A stretch of 64,000 bases of DNA from Castanopsis chinensis (GCA_032878915.1 JAVQMG010000115.1:12182501-12246500), one strand, 5' to 3'; shown: positions 44,984 to 57,619, counted from the first letter of the stretch. Notes: generated by a model from the sequence alone, not told the origin. Made by a program: numbers and translations.

Positions 44984-47102
44984 CACTACAAGAAATCTGA
45001 GTTTAGGCGACATTTATAAAACGTCACAAAAAACCCAAAAAACGTCACTATAGACACAAATGGTCTACAACGACGTTTTCTTTTGCGAGATTCAAAAACG
45101 TCACAATATCGTGGTCACTATAGGTCTATCGCAACGTTTCTAAAAATGTCGCCATATGTGATTTTTTAACAGCATTCAAAAACTTTTAGTGACGTTTTCT
45201 AAAATGTCACTAAATAATATTCTATTTTCGTATATAAAGTTGGAAAATACATTTAGCGATGCTTTTAAAATGCCGCAAATAATCAATTCTATAGCGACGT
45301 TTTAAAAGCGTTGCTAAAAAGGATTTCCTTGTACTTTTTTAGCGACGTTTTGAAAACGTTGCTAAAAGCTGCTTTTAAAAAAAAAAAAAAATTAAAAATG
45401 CTATATAAACTTGCTCAAACTTCAACAATAGTTAACATTAACTTGTAATGTATCAAATATGCCTATTGATCATCAATATTCCACATTAAAAAATGCCCAA
45501 ATTAACATATTAACCATAGATTCAAATATATATAATACCAATACATGTATCATCTTGAATTGAACAAAATACTTGTCTACCTACACAAAAAAGAACAACC
45601 ACCTAAACTATGACAATATTATAAACAAAGTACAGTATTTCCAAAATAAATGTGGTTGTAAACCACCACCCAAACTATGACAATATTATAAACAAAGTAC
45701 AAGCCAAGCAATTATCAAACTACAATCTCAAGCAAACCAATTCCATAACTCTTAGAGACAATTTATCAAACACTTGGCATGCAACAAGTATAAATTTCGC
45801 TCTCACATATGTCAAAACCATCCTAATGCAAAGAAAACACACTTTCAAAATCAAGCCACCTCAACACATGCAACAACAAAACTCATATGGTTGTTCTAGG
45901 AAACCAAACCTCAAATACCCATTAGTAAAATAGAGAACCAAAACACCCCATCGAAGCAAACACCTCCAAAAGGATTGTAATTTTCGGATTTAATAAATCC
46001 CTTGCTACCCAAATCCTTATAATCCTCTAATCTTCCAATATTCACCAAACCCATCAAGTATATACCATAAACATTATAAAATAACAAAACCCAATATATT
46101 TCATAGAAGAAATTGAGAGAAGACTCATATTTTTACCTTGGCTTTGATCCACTTTGAAATCTCATGGAGTTTGGCTATTAGGAGGATTAATGGAGAGAAA
46201 TCCTCGCTTCATTGGAGGTCTTAACTTGTGAAAGGAAAAATGAGGAAGGAGACTAAATTTAGTGTGCAAAGCACTAAAAATGTTTGAGTTAGGATTTGGT
46301 CATGGCAAGGGAAGTAAATGAGAGAATAGAGAAGAGAGTAAAGAGGGAAGGGGCTGCTATAAAAGATGAGTGAGGGTTTGAGACATGAAGTGGGAAAAAA
46401 AAAAAATTTGAAAATAGTGTGGGAAATGGGCAAAAGTTTGTGCGAGAAGAGTCAAAAATGCTAGGCACTTATAGCGACGTTTTCAAAACGTCGCTATAGA
46501 CCTCTTCCCCTTTTTGCTTACTGCTGGGGGTCTGGGACACGAAGTGAAAAAAAAAAAAAAAAAAAAAAAAATTTGAAAAAAGTGTGGGAAATGGGCAAAA
46601 GTTTGTGCAGGAAAAGTAAAAAATGGTGGGAACTTATAGCGACGTTTTGGAAACGTCGCTATAGACCTCTTCCCCTTTTTGCTTACTGCTGGGACTTTGA
46701 GACACAAAGTTAAAAAAAAAAAAAGAAAAAAAAATGAAAAAAGTGTGGGAAATGGGCAAAAGTTTGTGTGGGAAAAGTAAAAAATGGTGGGAACTTATAG
46801 CGACGTTTCCAGAAACGTTGCTATAGAGTTTTCCCTTTGCTTACTGCTGGAGCCTTCTTTAATATACAGCGACGTTTCTAAAAACGTCACTATAAACCAA
46901 AAAAACGCTTCTAAAACTATACTTTTTGCAACGTTTTTAGAAACGCTGCTATTGTTTTGAGGTACAGCGACGTTTTCTAAAACGTCGCTATAGCTCACTA
47001 TTTAGCAGCGTTTTTCAAAAACGTCGCAATATACCACTTATAGTGGCGAATTTAAAAATGTTGCTAAAAAAAAAGCTGCCTAAACCCAGATTTCTTGTAG
47101 TG
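44984..47102. mobile_element. non-autonomous CACTA (En/Spm-type) element
   Basis: It starts CACTACAAGAAATCTGAG and ends with the inverted form; 24 of the first 25 bases of the terminal repeats agree. A perfect 3-bp duplication, GAT, flanks it (44981-44983 and 47103-47105), the size expected for CACTA. Both subterminal regions are packed with imperfect palindromes TATAGCGACGTTTT..AAAACGTCGCTATA, likely transposase-binding sites. At 2119 bp it has no transposase; the ORF 45652-45933 is in low-complexity sequence. Confidence 0.9.
46374..46860. repeat. tandem repeat, about 160-bp unit x 3, in the CACTA element
   Basis: Each unit has an A-run, TGTGGGAAATGGGCAAAAG, then a palindrome (first one 46470-46498, perfect 14-base arms), then TTTTTGCTTACTGCTGG. 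Starts are near 46379, 46534 and 46698. Confidence 0.85.
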
Positions 47103-47105
47103 GAT

Positions 47106-48233
47106 TCATTATCTATAGCCACCAATTATGTGCCCCTGAAAGACTATTCTCATACTCTCAATTGCCCTATTAGAAATGGAAAACTTACATATGATGTCTT
47201 CCAAATGCCCAAAAAATTTATGAGAGTCAACCAATAATGCAGATATGAAGAGATCATTAAGTGCACGAAAACTGCCATTCAAAGCATAATTGATCATCCA
47301 TTTGGATTCAACAAAGAAGTATGTCAGCATCATTGCCATTGTAATTAAACAGATCCTACTCCATCTTTGGTAAGTGGTCTGCATAAATGTAATGAGCTAA
47401 AGATAAAAAGCTGGCCTATCAATAAGTCTCTTAATGAACATCAACATAAAGGACTTACAGTGGACATTGAACTAGTTAGTGCCTTATTATGAATGGCTCA
47501 TATTATCTGATCATTAAAATGTGACACAAGTTTAATCCGCCTGTTTTTAATTCGGCACAAGACTCACATTGGTAACTGTTTTTGTACCTTGTCAGGATTG
47601 TACTTCTAATATTGCGAGTAATTTGAATATGATCCTAGTTTAAATGCAAGTTAATTCTTCTATATCAATTTGATTATGCAAACAAAGACATTTTTCTTTG
47701 TATTTAAACAAATATATCAAGTTTGTCTTAAGTTTGTTGCATATCCGATGGCCCCAAAAATAGTTGCTTTCAATGTTAATTAGTGACATCCTGTAAGGCC
47801 TTGTGTTCTTTAATGCTCCTTCGTCCCACATAGTTTGTGCACCTTAAGAATGAAGTTTTTTAAAGCGAAATCATTCAAAATTGCCCTCAATCCTTGTTCA
47901 CTAGTCATTCCTCATTCCAAATTCAGAAGGACACCATGACCATCCATGTTGATACTTTTCAAGTTTTAATAGTTCCTCAGGGCTACTGAGTTTGGTTGGA
48001 GAGTAAAATTGATGGCTACCAGAAAGAAATTTTTTAGTTGTAAATTCTTGGACTAGTTGAGCCTTGGAATGCATGCATGTGTTCACTCATAACCATCATT
48101 AAGTTAACACCATGCTTCAAATTCCCCACCCCCCAAAAAAAAGTATTCTTGATAAAATTCACGTATTCCTTAAAACTTTAATTAAGCTAAAATAAATCGC
48201 CTAGAAATGCTGCCACATACGACCAGCTTGATA
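47106..48233. other. intergenic sequence, nothing recognised
   Basis: No gene or repeat that I can name. Short ORFs on the - strand are without domains. Confidence 0.5.
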
Positions 48234-48241
48234 CAATTTGA

Positions 48242-49048
48242 TAGGACCATAAACAAGCCGAGTTTTGCCAAGTAGTACATGTTCAATCTTGGCTCGTCAG
48301 TAAAAGTCAAAAGCTCAAGCTTGGCTTGAGTTTCAGACAAGCCTAAAAAATTATTTGAGCTTGAGCTCGTGAGAAAGCCAAAAAGTTTGAGCTTGGCTTG
48401 GCTTGGCTTGGCTTGATTCATTAGTCAAGCTAAGCTCGAGCTTAAAATCAAACTTAAACTTGAGCTCAAATCCTAGCTCAAACTCGAGCTCAGATCAAAT
48501 TTTTGAGCTTGAGATCTAACAACATTATATTATTCAATGCTTAAATCTCCCAAAATCAAGTAAACAAAAATAAGAAAATAGCATAATTATTTTATCATAC
48601 TTCTAGTCCCACATATGATTAGCTATTGTTCAAATGACAATTTTAAAACATTAAATCCATTCATTCATTCTTCATTGTCTACAGCTTCATCAATTGTTTA
48701 AAATATAATTTTTACATTCACGTTAGATGGTAAAGAGCTAGAAAAAAGACTTGTTTGTAACTATTTTGAATGGGAAAAGATTAACTACTTTAATGACTTT
48801 ACATTAGATGATAGTTAAGGAAGGACCATATGTGGCCCACTTATAGATCTTTTTTTTTTAAATGTTACTAAAGTCTAAAGTGGTGCCTGATCAGTTTAGA
48901 GGGAAGTGAAAGATTAAGGTAAAGAGTGGTGGCTCAATATATGACATGTTATTATTAAGATATATGTAATGAGGTTATTTAGAAAGCATATATCAAGTCT
49001 ATAAATGAGTCTATACTTGGCTTGTTTTGTATCAAGCCTATAAATGAG

Positions 49049-49091
<43 letters not shown>

Positions 49092-49263
49092 CTTACAAGC
49101 TTGTTCACAAACAAATATTTTTGCTTAGGTTGGGCTTTTTTATTGAACAAGCCTAAAACTAAGGCTTAAGCTTGGCTTATTTATAAACAAACAAATATGA
49201 ACAAACTTTTTATCTAGCTGAGCCTGAATTGTTTATGAACGGCTTGATTCATTTACAGCCCTA
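48242..49263. mobile_element. hAT-like non-autonomous element
   Basis: The left end TAGGACCATAAACAAGCCG and the inverted right end TAGGGCTGTAAATGAATCAA are imperfect terminal repeats of the TAGGG type. The flanks CAATTTGA (48234-48241) and CAATTTAA (49264-49271) agree at 7 of 8, the hAT duplication length. The interior has many AGCTTGAGCTCG and TTGGC words (48350-48500) and a (TA)n run at 49051-49090. No transposase is present. Confidence 0.65.
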
Positions 49264-49317
49264 CAATTTAAGGTTTAAGATGATAAGAAATGAGATATTT
49301 TTATTTTTATTATTAAA

Positions 49318-49319
49318 GA

Positions 49320-49377
<58 letters not shown>
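49318..49377 (+). repeat. compound (TA)n(CA)n(TA)n microsatellite
   Basis: TA, then about 12 CA dinucleotides, then TA. The ORF across it is meaningless. Confidence 0.95.
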
Positions 49378-50243
49378 TCAACTTTATGTAATATTTTTTT
49401 ATTTTAAATCGATTTTCTTACTTTTGACTTTTGAGATGCAAAACTAATAAAATCTAGGGTTTGGAGCCACACATTTTTAATTCCCACAAATTTAAGATAT
49501 TTGGAGGGAAAGGAGTTCTACTTATACTATAATTTTTCAATTAGTCAGTTTTGCCCTTATAATTTAAATTTATATCGATCTCATTAAATTAAATGAAAAA
49601 TGTTATAACTATCAATTTATTCGATACCTTATCATTTTCTCTTTTCCCTATTTTAATTTTTAAAACATCTAAACAAAGAGACCGTATCTATTCCCCTCTC
49701 CTACGACCTTCCTTAATTTTATAAAAATATAAAAAAGGGAAGGATCATCATTTCCCTCCCCTTTCCTGTCCCTCAAAATTTCCAAACTGACTTATAAGAC
49801 CACTCTAGAGGTATCAAAATCGAATGCAAATCTTTTATACCGCTTTTTGTGTATCACTCTATGTTCCACTAATTACTACTTAAAGTGGTATCACTTTTTG
49901 TGTATCACACAAAAAGTGGTACAGAGGATTTATATTCATCAAAATCTTCTCCCTTACATGGCATGAATACTAACTCTCACGTTAATTTAACAATAAATAA
50001 ATAATTAATATAGAATTGTTAAACACAAATTGATGAAGATGTGAATTTGTAGGTCTCGTAATTTATTTCACATTAACCTAATAATTTTTGGAAATACAGT
50101 GTACCTTCTCTTATTTGCATTATTGCACATATATTATAGTCATGGCTGTATATGCATGTAGATTTGTTCTCTGGAATAATAGGTGCCATATGATTGTTTG
50201 TTTGACATTGATATGTTCAGTGAACAGGAATTGTGTTTATGAA
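49378..50243. other. intergenic sequence, nothing recognised
   Basis: It contains a small direct repeat of TATCACTTTTTGTGTATCAC-type words near 49840-49920. No gene. Confidence 0.5.
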
Positions 50244-50697
50244 TGAAAACATTGAAAAGGCATTCCATCTATGCATATAAATTGCGGCCATGTCCTAGGT
50301 TTGCTTTTTGTAATTCTCCTTCTCCTTCTCCTTCTTCTTCTTAATATTTTTAAAACTATCAATAATAAAGATAATACAAATTTTATTCTATAAACTTTTA
50401 CGGTTTACATAATGCAATTTGCTCTATACAAAATTGCAATAAAAACGTCTGTTTGATAAGAGTATTTTGAAAAGGCATTCCATCTATGCATATAAACTCC
50501 AGCCATGTCCTAGGTTTGCTTTTTGTAATTCCCCTTTCTGCCTGCTGTCTTTTTTTTTTTTTCTTTTAAATTTTTTTTTTTAAAACTATCAATGATAAAG
50601 ACGCTACAGATTTTATTTTATAAACTTTCACAATTTACATAATGCAATTTGCACCTATAACATTTTAATACACAAAATTGCAATAGTTAGGACTTGT
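50244..50697 (+). repeat. tandem duplication, about 220-bp unit x 2
   Basis: TTGAAAAGGCATTCCATCTA appears near 50250 and 50468, each followed by CCATGTCCTAGGTTTGC, a pyrimidine or T tract, TAAAACTATCAATAATAAAG (or one-base variant) and TTTACATAATGCAATTTGC. Confidence 0.85.
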
Positions 50698-51851
50698 TTG
50701 GAGTATTTAAATATAATTTTTTTTTTGCAATTTATAAAATGGTGGATCCCACACTTAGTTCTATTGTTTGTCTAATATTTTATAAATAAAGTTTTTTAAA
50801 AACTATATCCTATTTTTTTGGTTTTGAACAGGATTTTAAAAATTGCTAAGGGGTATTTTTAGGATACAAAAAATGTTTTTAATGACATAATTGTAAATAA
50901 ATTAAAAACAGTGGACTCTACATATTTGTCCAAACTCTTTTATCTCTTGAATTAAGAAGCTTATCTTTATCAAAAAAAAAAAAAAAAAAAAAATTCTCAC
51001 CCTTCAAATTTAAAACTGAGCTCTATTCTCTTATCATTATCCACACAAAAAAAAAGAAAAAGAAAAAAAAGAAAAAGAAAAGTAATTTACAGATTCTACA
51101 CGTTTGTAAATATTCTTTTTAAAAGAATCTGAAAAAATAGAAATGGTCTCCTAAACAATTATTTTTGTTTTTAAGTATTTCAAAAATTGTTCTTAAAAAT
51201 GGGAGCCAAATAAAATATAAAAATTATTATCTGAAAACTAGTTTCAAGTTCAATTTTTGGAAAAGTGTTTTTATATTGTTTTGAAAACAAAAACAAAAAT
51301 CCTCCTACCAATTGAACCCTTAGATTTTTTTTTTTATTTTAATTTTTAATTTTTGTTATTTCACTTCAAGTTATTGAGGTATCCACAACATTTTCACAAC
51401 ATTTTTACAACAAATCTATACTTCAAGCACTTGTTCAAATAATTTATTTGTTGTATAGTCCTCTCATTACATGCACACACAAATAATTATGTAAAGAAAT
51501 CCTTTCGGAGTGAACCTAAGATTCTAGCTAGAGGTCTTATATGGTAATAACTGCTTCATTTGACGCCCTAAAATATTCTAATCTCTATATTAAATTATTA
51601 ATATCCTATGCTATACAATTAACGATCTTTTCCATATGACAAGTACTTACACTCTCATTAATTATTAAAAAAATTTATCTTATTTACAGTTTTACTTTAT
51701 ATATGCCATTGAAAAATTATTATGACCAGTGGCTTTTATGCTGGGATGATGCGTGTAAGACCTACTATTATTAGGAACACATGTTATAATTTCTTTAAAA
51801 CCCAAATCTTAGCTATTAAAAATGTAAAGTTGTGATTTACAAGTATGTATT
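50698..51851. other. intergenic AT-rich sequence, nothing recognised
   Basis: A-runs at 50971-50992 and a (AAAAAG)n-like stretch at 51050-51082. No coding signal. Confidence 0.5.
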
Positions 51852-52890
51852 TGTTGGCTTTAATTCCGTGTCAAATTTGATTGTATTTCTGTTCAATTAT
51901 TTCCTTGTATTTTAGTAGGATTTAATGTAAGGACGGTGTGTGAGAGTTTGGTAAAGAATCTGTTAAGAAGTGGTTTTCACAACTTGACTCGTGATTGCTG
52001 ACCCACGAAATAAGGCACGTGAGAAGCATATGCTAGAATTTGATAAGTTATTGACAGGTTAGATTTTGCGAGTGACTCGCGACTTAGGCCAAGTCGCAAG
52101 TAACCCACAAAACTCACTGCTTGTTGCTTTTTGAAGCGTGGCTTTTCCCATTCTTTACCAACACTATATAAACCCTCATTACCCACGAAATGTAAGAAAA
52201 ATGAGTATTTTCTAAAGAAACTTTAGAGAGAAAAACTCTTAGCCAAACACGTGAGAGTTAGAGATTGTTTTACTCACAATCCTTTGCATCATTTCGCTAA
52301 AGTTTCCATCTACTCTCACCTCTCCATCTACACATCATTGAGAGGTTTTTAACCCAAACATTTACCTCACCCACTCTGAGTGTTGAGAGAAGTTTTGGTG
52401 CCTTTGGGAAGTATTGGAAGAAACCATTAAGTGGCGGATGCAATCGGGTGGTATTGCGGGATTCGGATAACTAGTGAAGACAAGACTCCGAGAAGTTCAT
52501 TGGTAGCAGGAGTTTGGAGGGCTCAAGTACATTGGGTGGATTAGGCTTAGAGGGTCTTTTTGATATTCGTATACTCCAACTTATTTGTTAGTGGATCGAT
52601 TTCGGCTTGAAAAGCCGCAAAGAGGTTTTCACCGAGTACTTCGATTTTCTCTTCAATAACATGTCTCAGTGTTATCTTTGTATTTGCATCTCTCTTTACT
52701 TCTCTTTAAGCTTTATATTTATTGCTTATTGTACTTGCTTATGGCTTAGAGTAGTGTTCCGGTTTATTGCGCTTTTTTTACTTTTATTCCGCATTTAGAT
52801 AAGTTAAAGTATAAGCTATTAAGCCGTAATTTAAAATTTGAGGTCTAACCAAGCATTAGTGTTTTCACACTAATTGAACTTTTAAGAATC
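51852..52890 (+). mobile_element. copia-type LTR fragment or solo LTR
   Basis: It opens TGTTGGCTTTAATTCCGTG. It has a TATA box (TATATAAA, 52165-52172) followed by a leader-like region, GCCGCAAAGAGGTTTTCACC, CCGAGTACTTCG and a pyrimidine-rich end. An interrupted palindrome GCGACTTAGGCCAAGTCGC lies near 52080. The right limit is uncertain, and no target duplication is clear. No coding region is attached. Confidence 0.42.
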
Positions 52891-54655
52891 AAGAGATTTA
52901 TGGTAGTCTTCCCCTTGGTAAGTGTAAAACATTCAAAAACAATTATTCTTTCAAGGTTTTGAAAATTTGCTCAAAATGGAGAATTATAAATGCTTTTATA
53001 TGAAAGTGGAACCTTTATGTCATTGTTTCACTTTCTTGTAGTCAATAATGTAATTTTCTCCAACTTAACTAATCCATTTCACTAGGAAAGGAGGAAGACA
53101 TTAGTGGATGACTATGCTGAAGTAAAAAAAAAAAAAAACACAACTTGAGCTGCTTTTTCCAAACAAAAAGTTAAAACAAGAAAGAAAACTTTTCTTTGAA
53201 GGAAAAAATCTTGGAAAGTTGGATTACTAGTATTTTTAATTCCCACCATCCTTCATCCTTCATAATGTCAAGTTCTTCCCATTCTACTCTCTTTTTCTTG
53301 TAAGAAAATTAGAGGGGTTTCATTTACTTATTTCTATTAATCATGACTAGATAGAGAAAAATGCTAGCCAGAACACTTTAGAAAATATGGTGTAAGAGTT
53401 ATAACTCTATGATTAAAAATTGATCACTTTTAACTGATGCATGATTCACCCATTTAGTTATGGATTGTTACCAAACTTGAGGCAAAAGATGGATTTCAGC
53501 ATCAAAATTATAATTTGAAAAATTTTTCATTTTAAATCCTATAATTTAAAAAGTGACAAATGAAATCCTATTATTTCAAAAGTAGTAAATTAAATCCTGA
53601 AGTTTTTAAAAATAACAAATCAAAGTTATAGTTTCAAAACAAACAAATTAAATCCCAAAGTTTTAAAAACTAACAATTCAAACCTCAACCTATTTAAGTG
53701 GAACGACATTTTGTTTTGAGTTCATAAGGCTTAGGGTTTAAGTTGTTACCCTGTCAACTTAGGGTTTAATTTATACCTAAAATATTATAAAGTTTAATTA
53801 ATTAATTTGTTACTTCTTTAAATTTCAAGATTTAGTTGTTACTTTTAAAACTACACGTTCAATTTATCACGTTTGTAAATTAAGTTTAAAATGTAAATTT
53901 CTTCTTATTATTATTTATTTAAAAAAAAAAAAAAATACAAGGATCTCTGCCCTCTTTCCATCTCTTTTTTAGCAGAATAGCATCTATTTGGTTGTTCCAC
54001 TTTGTGGAAAGAAAAAAGGCAGAAGGAAGAGAGGAGATTGATATATCCTATCGACTATAAAGTCAAAAATAGACCAAACTGTATATACGACCTTCTATCT
54101 TGATTGAGCACATGTAGACTGGAAAAACATTACAAGTGCTGGTTTAAATTATCATGTTATTCCTCACTGATCGCTAAGCACTGACGTTTCCTCACATTAC
54201 TTTTCTAGAAAAGCTTTATACTGGTGCCTGTTAAATTAAATATAGGGAATCGTAGGATGAGGCAGAAGAAAATTCTATAAAATAATTTGGATATAGTTGG
54301 TGCACGCGACAATGTCAAGCAGAATATCATTATCATATAGAAACTTTTTAGTGTTGCATCAGAATAAGCATGTTTCTGTGGAAATATCACTGATATATAT
54401 CTGTGTGGAAAGTATCACTAAGAGTGTGTTATTAGGATCGTGATCAGCATTAATTAGAACACATTAGCATACACACAGTGAAACACAGAATTGACTTTGT
54501 ACTTCAATCATGGATATATAGCTTGTTAGGTAGGAGTGTGAAAAACAATGTTGCAATCTTATAAGTTTGGACAAGGTGCTGGCAATGAATAATATAATAT
54601 TTCATAATTTAAGTTCACATAATTCACATTTAAAAATTGATGCAAAATGAAAATT
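52891..54655. other. intergenic sequence with degenerate short repeats
   Basis: Between about 53510 and 53700 a loosely repeated 30-40 bp unit (AAATCCTATAATTTAAAAAGT-like, then AACAAATC) occurs four or five times. The rest has no recognisable feature. Confidence 0.5.
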
Positions 54656-55257
54656 GTGATGACCCGAGAACCCGAGAATGACAGACCCGAAGATCATTAA
54701 ACAACTTAAAGAAAATCCCACTCGGGTTGGGGGCCGAGGATCCGAGGATCCGTGAATAGTCGGCGTAAACCCTCACAAATATCTGGAAGCATTGAATGCT
54801 GGAGATAGGACTTCCTGACCGTAATAAATGAGAAAACAGCAGCTTTACCCTTAACATTAATAAAGAAGTGACCTGAACAGTGAAGGAGATCTCTAGATAT
54901 TTTACCACCGCTATTCTCTGCAAGAAGGACGACAAGTGTCACCAAAGGAAGAGGGAAGGGAAAGGAGATGGAGGGCTGAGATGATAAGAACCAGAGGTAT
55001 AAATAGGAGGAGGGGGGATGCAAGGAAGGGGTGGGCAAGAATAGAGAAAAAGGAGAGAACAGCCAAAAAGAGAGAAAAAAGAGGAGTACGAACTGTAGGG
55101 AACTTGGAACCTAGGAATCCTCGGGGCCAGCATGTTTCTCTGTTGTGTGGTTCCCTCTCTACAAATTTCATTGTTTTGGGCCAAGATTCATAGTGGGCTT
55201 TAGCCATCTATAATTGTAGCGTGGACTTTGGACTACTTTGAAAATTTGGACCTTACA
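54656..55257 (+). repeat. 5' LTR of gypsy copy 2
   Basis: It starts at TGTGATGACCCGAG (or two bases later at TGATGACC) and ends GGACCTTACA, as the LTR of copy 1 does. It is about 600 bp. The purine-rich 54930-55090 lies downstream of the TATA box, and ORFs through it are not genes. Confidence 0.7.
54998..55005 (+). promoter_or_regulatory. LTR TATA box, gypsy copy 2
   Basis: TATAAATA follows CCAGAGG, about 340 bases into the LTR. Confidence 0.6.
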
Positions 55258-55258
55258 A

Positions 55259-55277
55259 TTGGCGCCGTCTGTGGGAA
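55259..55277 (+). other. primer binding site, gypsy copy 2
   Basis: TTGGCGCCGTCTGTGGGAA lies just after the LTR end. It corresponds to bases 40-58 in copy 1. Confidence 0.8.
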
Positions 55278-55309
55278 CAACAAGATAGAGCGTGCTGTCT
55301 GGAGGACAA

Positions 55310-56766
55310 ATGGCAAGCGCAAACCAAAATAGGGAGGAGTCGTTAGGTTCACAAAACGAAAATCATCGGAGGAATGACGCCCCAAGTGTGGTAGTGGAGT
55401 CATATCCTGATGGTCAATCGTGGAGAAGCCTTTCATCTACTGGAGATCGAACCTCTCGTGACGACGAAATGCGAAGGATGCAATCAGAAATAGAAGGAAG
55501 TTAAAACGGAAGCGAAAGGCAGAACGGAGTTCCTCCTCTTCATCCAGTGATAGTTCGGAGCTTGACGGGAAGAAAAGTGATGGTCAGGAGTCTGAATCCC
55601 CTGCTGGCAAATCCTGCCCAAGTTCAAGTAACCCTTCCCGGACTAAGAGAAGTGGGAGTAAGCGTGTCGGGGGGTGGTCATATCAAGGCACGGGGAATGA
55701 TGCCATGAGTAAAGCACTGAGACAGATCTCCAAATCTCCATTCGCGAAGTGGATAAACAGGGCAAGACTACCCCATAGGTTTTCTCAGCCTACATTCGCC
55801 ATTTATAATGGTAGGACTGACCCTGTGGAGCATGTAAGCCACTTTAACCAAAAGATGGCGGTTCATTCGCACAATGAGGCGTTGATGTGTAAAGTCTTCC
55901 CGTCTAGTTTAGGACCGGTGGCCATGAGATGGTTTGATGCTTTGAAGGAGGGCTCATTGGAATCGTTTGAGGAACTAATGAAGGCGTTCAGTGCGCGAAT
56001 TGTGACGTGTAGCCGGGTGCCAAAACCTTTAGATGCACTATTATCACTGGCCATGAGGGACGACAAGACTCTTAAAACGTATTCTGACAGATATTGGGAG
56101 ACATACAACGAGATCGATGGTGATGTGGAAGAGGTTGCGGTGAGAACGTTCAAGGTGGGACTCCCGATTGAACATGGACTGAGAAAGTCTTTGGTAATGA
56201 AAACCGCGGTGAATATGCGTCAACTGATGGACCGTATTGACATGTATAAACGGGTGGAGGAAGATTAGACGCAAAGCAAGGGTAAAGCAAGAGTATTCCC
56301 CGAGAGGAAGGACTCAAAGGGTGGAGGATACCAGGGCAATCAATCCAGGAGAGACTTCTCGGGTCACCCGCCTTTACCTAGGATACCCACGGTTAATGCC
56401 TTATTCAAAGAGCCGGTGCATCAAATATTGGAGAAAATACAGAACGAACCTTATTTCCGATGGCCGAATAGGATGAATGGAGACTCGTCCCAGAGAAATC
56501 AGAACCTTCATTGTCACTATCACCAAGATAAAGGGCATACCACAGAGCAATCTAGGACGTTGTGTGACCATTTGAACCAGCTGGCTAGGGCAGGAAAAAT
56601 CAACCACGTTTTGTTACAGCCGGGAGGATCATTACAGCACAATGGCGGGGCCCAACCTGATAATGCTGCTCGGCCAGCATTGGGAACTATTAATGTAATC
56701 CTAACCAAGCCAAGGGGTGAATGGGGATATTCCCGAAACTCACAAAGAAAAAAGGAAGTGAGTTAG
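55310..56766 (+). pseudogene. gag: gag of gypsy copy 2, two lesions
   Basis: The ATG at 55310 opens MASANQNREESLGSQNENHR. A frameshift at about 55500 moves to the frame that carries the main domain at 55705-56268 (FAIYNGRTDPVEHVSHFNQ, SLGPVAMRWFDALKEGS, DRYWETYNEI). A TAG at 56266 is followed in the same frame by the C-terminal part to 56766, with a zinc-binding block CHYHQDKGHTTEQSRTL in which the usual last Cys is Ser. Apart from these lesions the reading is clean. Confidence 0.88.
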
Positions 56767-56840
56767 ACAAAAAGAGAAGAAACTTGGACAAAAAAAGAAG
56801 TAACTTGGACAAAAAGAAAGGAAGTGACTTAGACAAATCT
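56749..56840 (+). repeat. minisatellite between gag and protease, gypsy copy 2
   Basis: The unit AAAAAGAAGTAACTTGGAC, about 20-25 bases, occurs four times with variation. It is followed by a non-coding stretch with ATCGATCGATTGC to about 56900. Copy 1 has no such block here, so it is a private insertion or expansion. Confidence 0.75.
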
Positions 56841-56902
56841 TTTTTGTCGATAACCTCAGACCAATCAATCGAATATTGATTAATACGTAATCGATCGATT
56901 GC

Positions 56903-57517
56903 ATGACCCTTTCTAGGGTTATGTCTGTGCGGAATGGCTTGGAAGGTAAGGGAGAATGCTCGAATAACCAGATTAACAAAAAGATAAGGTTGACCTTAAT
57001 TCCTACTTTGGGATTCTCCGAGGAGGATAAAGAGGGAACATTTCAACTGCATGATGACGCTTTGGTAGTCACTGTCGGGATTGGGGGGTTTGATGTAAAG
57101 CGAGTCTTGGTGGATGAAGGAAGTGGGGCTGAGATCATGTACCCCGATCTGTTCAATGGCTTGGGATTGAAAGCCGAGGACCTGAAGACATATGATTCAC
57201 CACTAGTTGGCTTTGATGGGAAGACGGTAGTCCCCTAGGGAGTGATAAGTTTGCCCGTTCAGGTAGGGGACAAGGAGGTACAGGTTAATTTTATAGTAAT
57301 TAAGGTCTACTCACCCTATGTGGCAATACTGGCTAGACTATGGCTTCATGCCATAGGCGCAGTATCGTCAACCTTGCATGTAAAGGTCAAGTACCCCACC
57401 GGCGGACAAGTGGGGGTGTTGTTGGGCAGTCAGACGGTGGCGAGGCGGTGCCTGGTGACGGCAATCACTAGGACGGCGGGAAATAAGGAAGCAGAGACAT
57501 GTCAGAAGACCTTATAG
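56903..57517 (+). pseudogene. aspartic protease domain, gypsy copy 2
   Basis: It reads LHDDALVVTVGIGGFDVKRV, then the active-site region VLVDEGSGAEIMYPDLF near 57104-57150. One TAG at 57236 is followed in the same frame by LPVQVGDKEVQVNF and WLHAIGAVSSTLHVKV, and a TAG ends it at 57517. Further stops separate it from RT. Confidence 0.82.
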
Positions 57518-57619
57518 CAGTCAAAGAACCTAGTCGGGGTAGTAAACCCTTTGGGGGTTAAGGATTCCGCTGAGGACCTCTAGGAAATCTTAATAAGAGA
57601 GGAAGGGAGGTATTTTCGA

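Noticed and set aside
45652..45933. 93-codon ORF in the CACTA element
   Set aside because: It is Asn/Lys/Gln low complexity and much too short for a transposase.
49229..49447. 72-codon ORF
   Set aside because: It runs across the TA/CA microsatellite.
54936..55207. Overlapping ORFs on both strands, one Arg/Lys/Glu-rich
   Set aside because: They lie in the purine-rich part of the gypsy LTR after its TATA box. The composition explains them.
55863..56274. - strand ORFs in gypsy copy 2 gag
   Set aside because: They are shadows of the conserved + strand gag domain.
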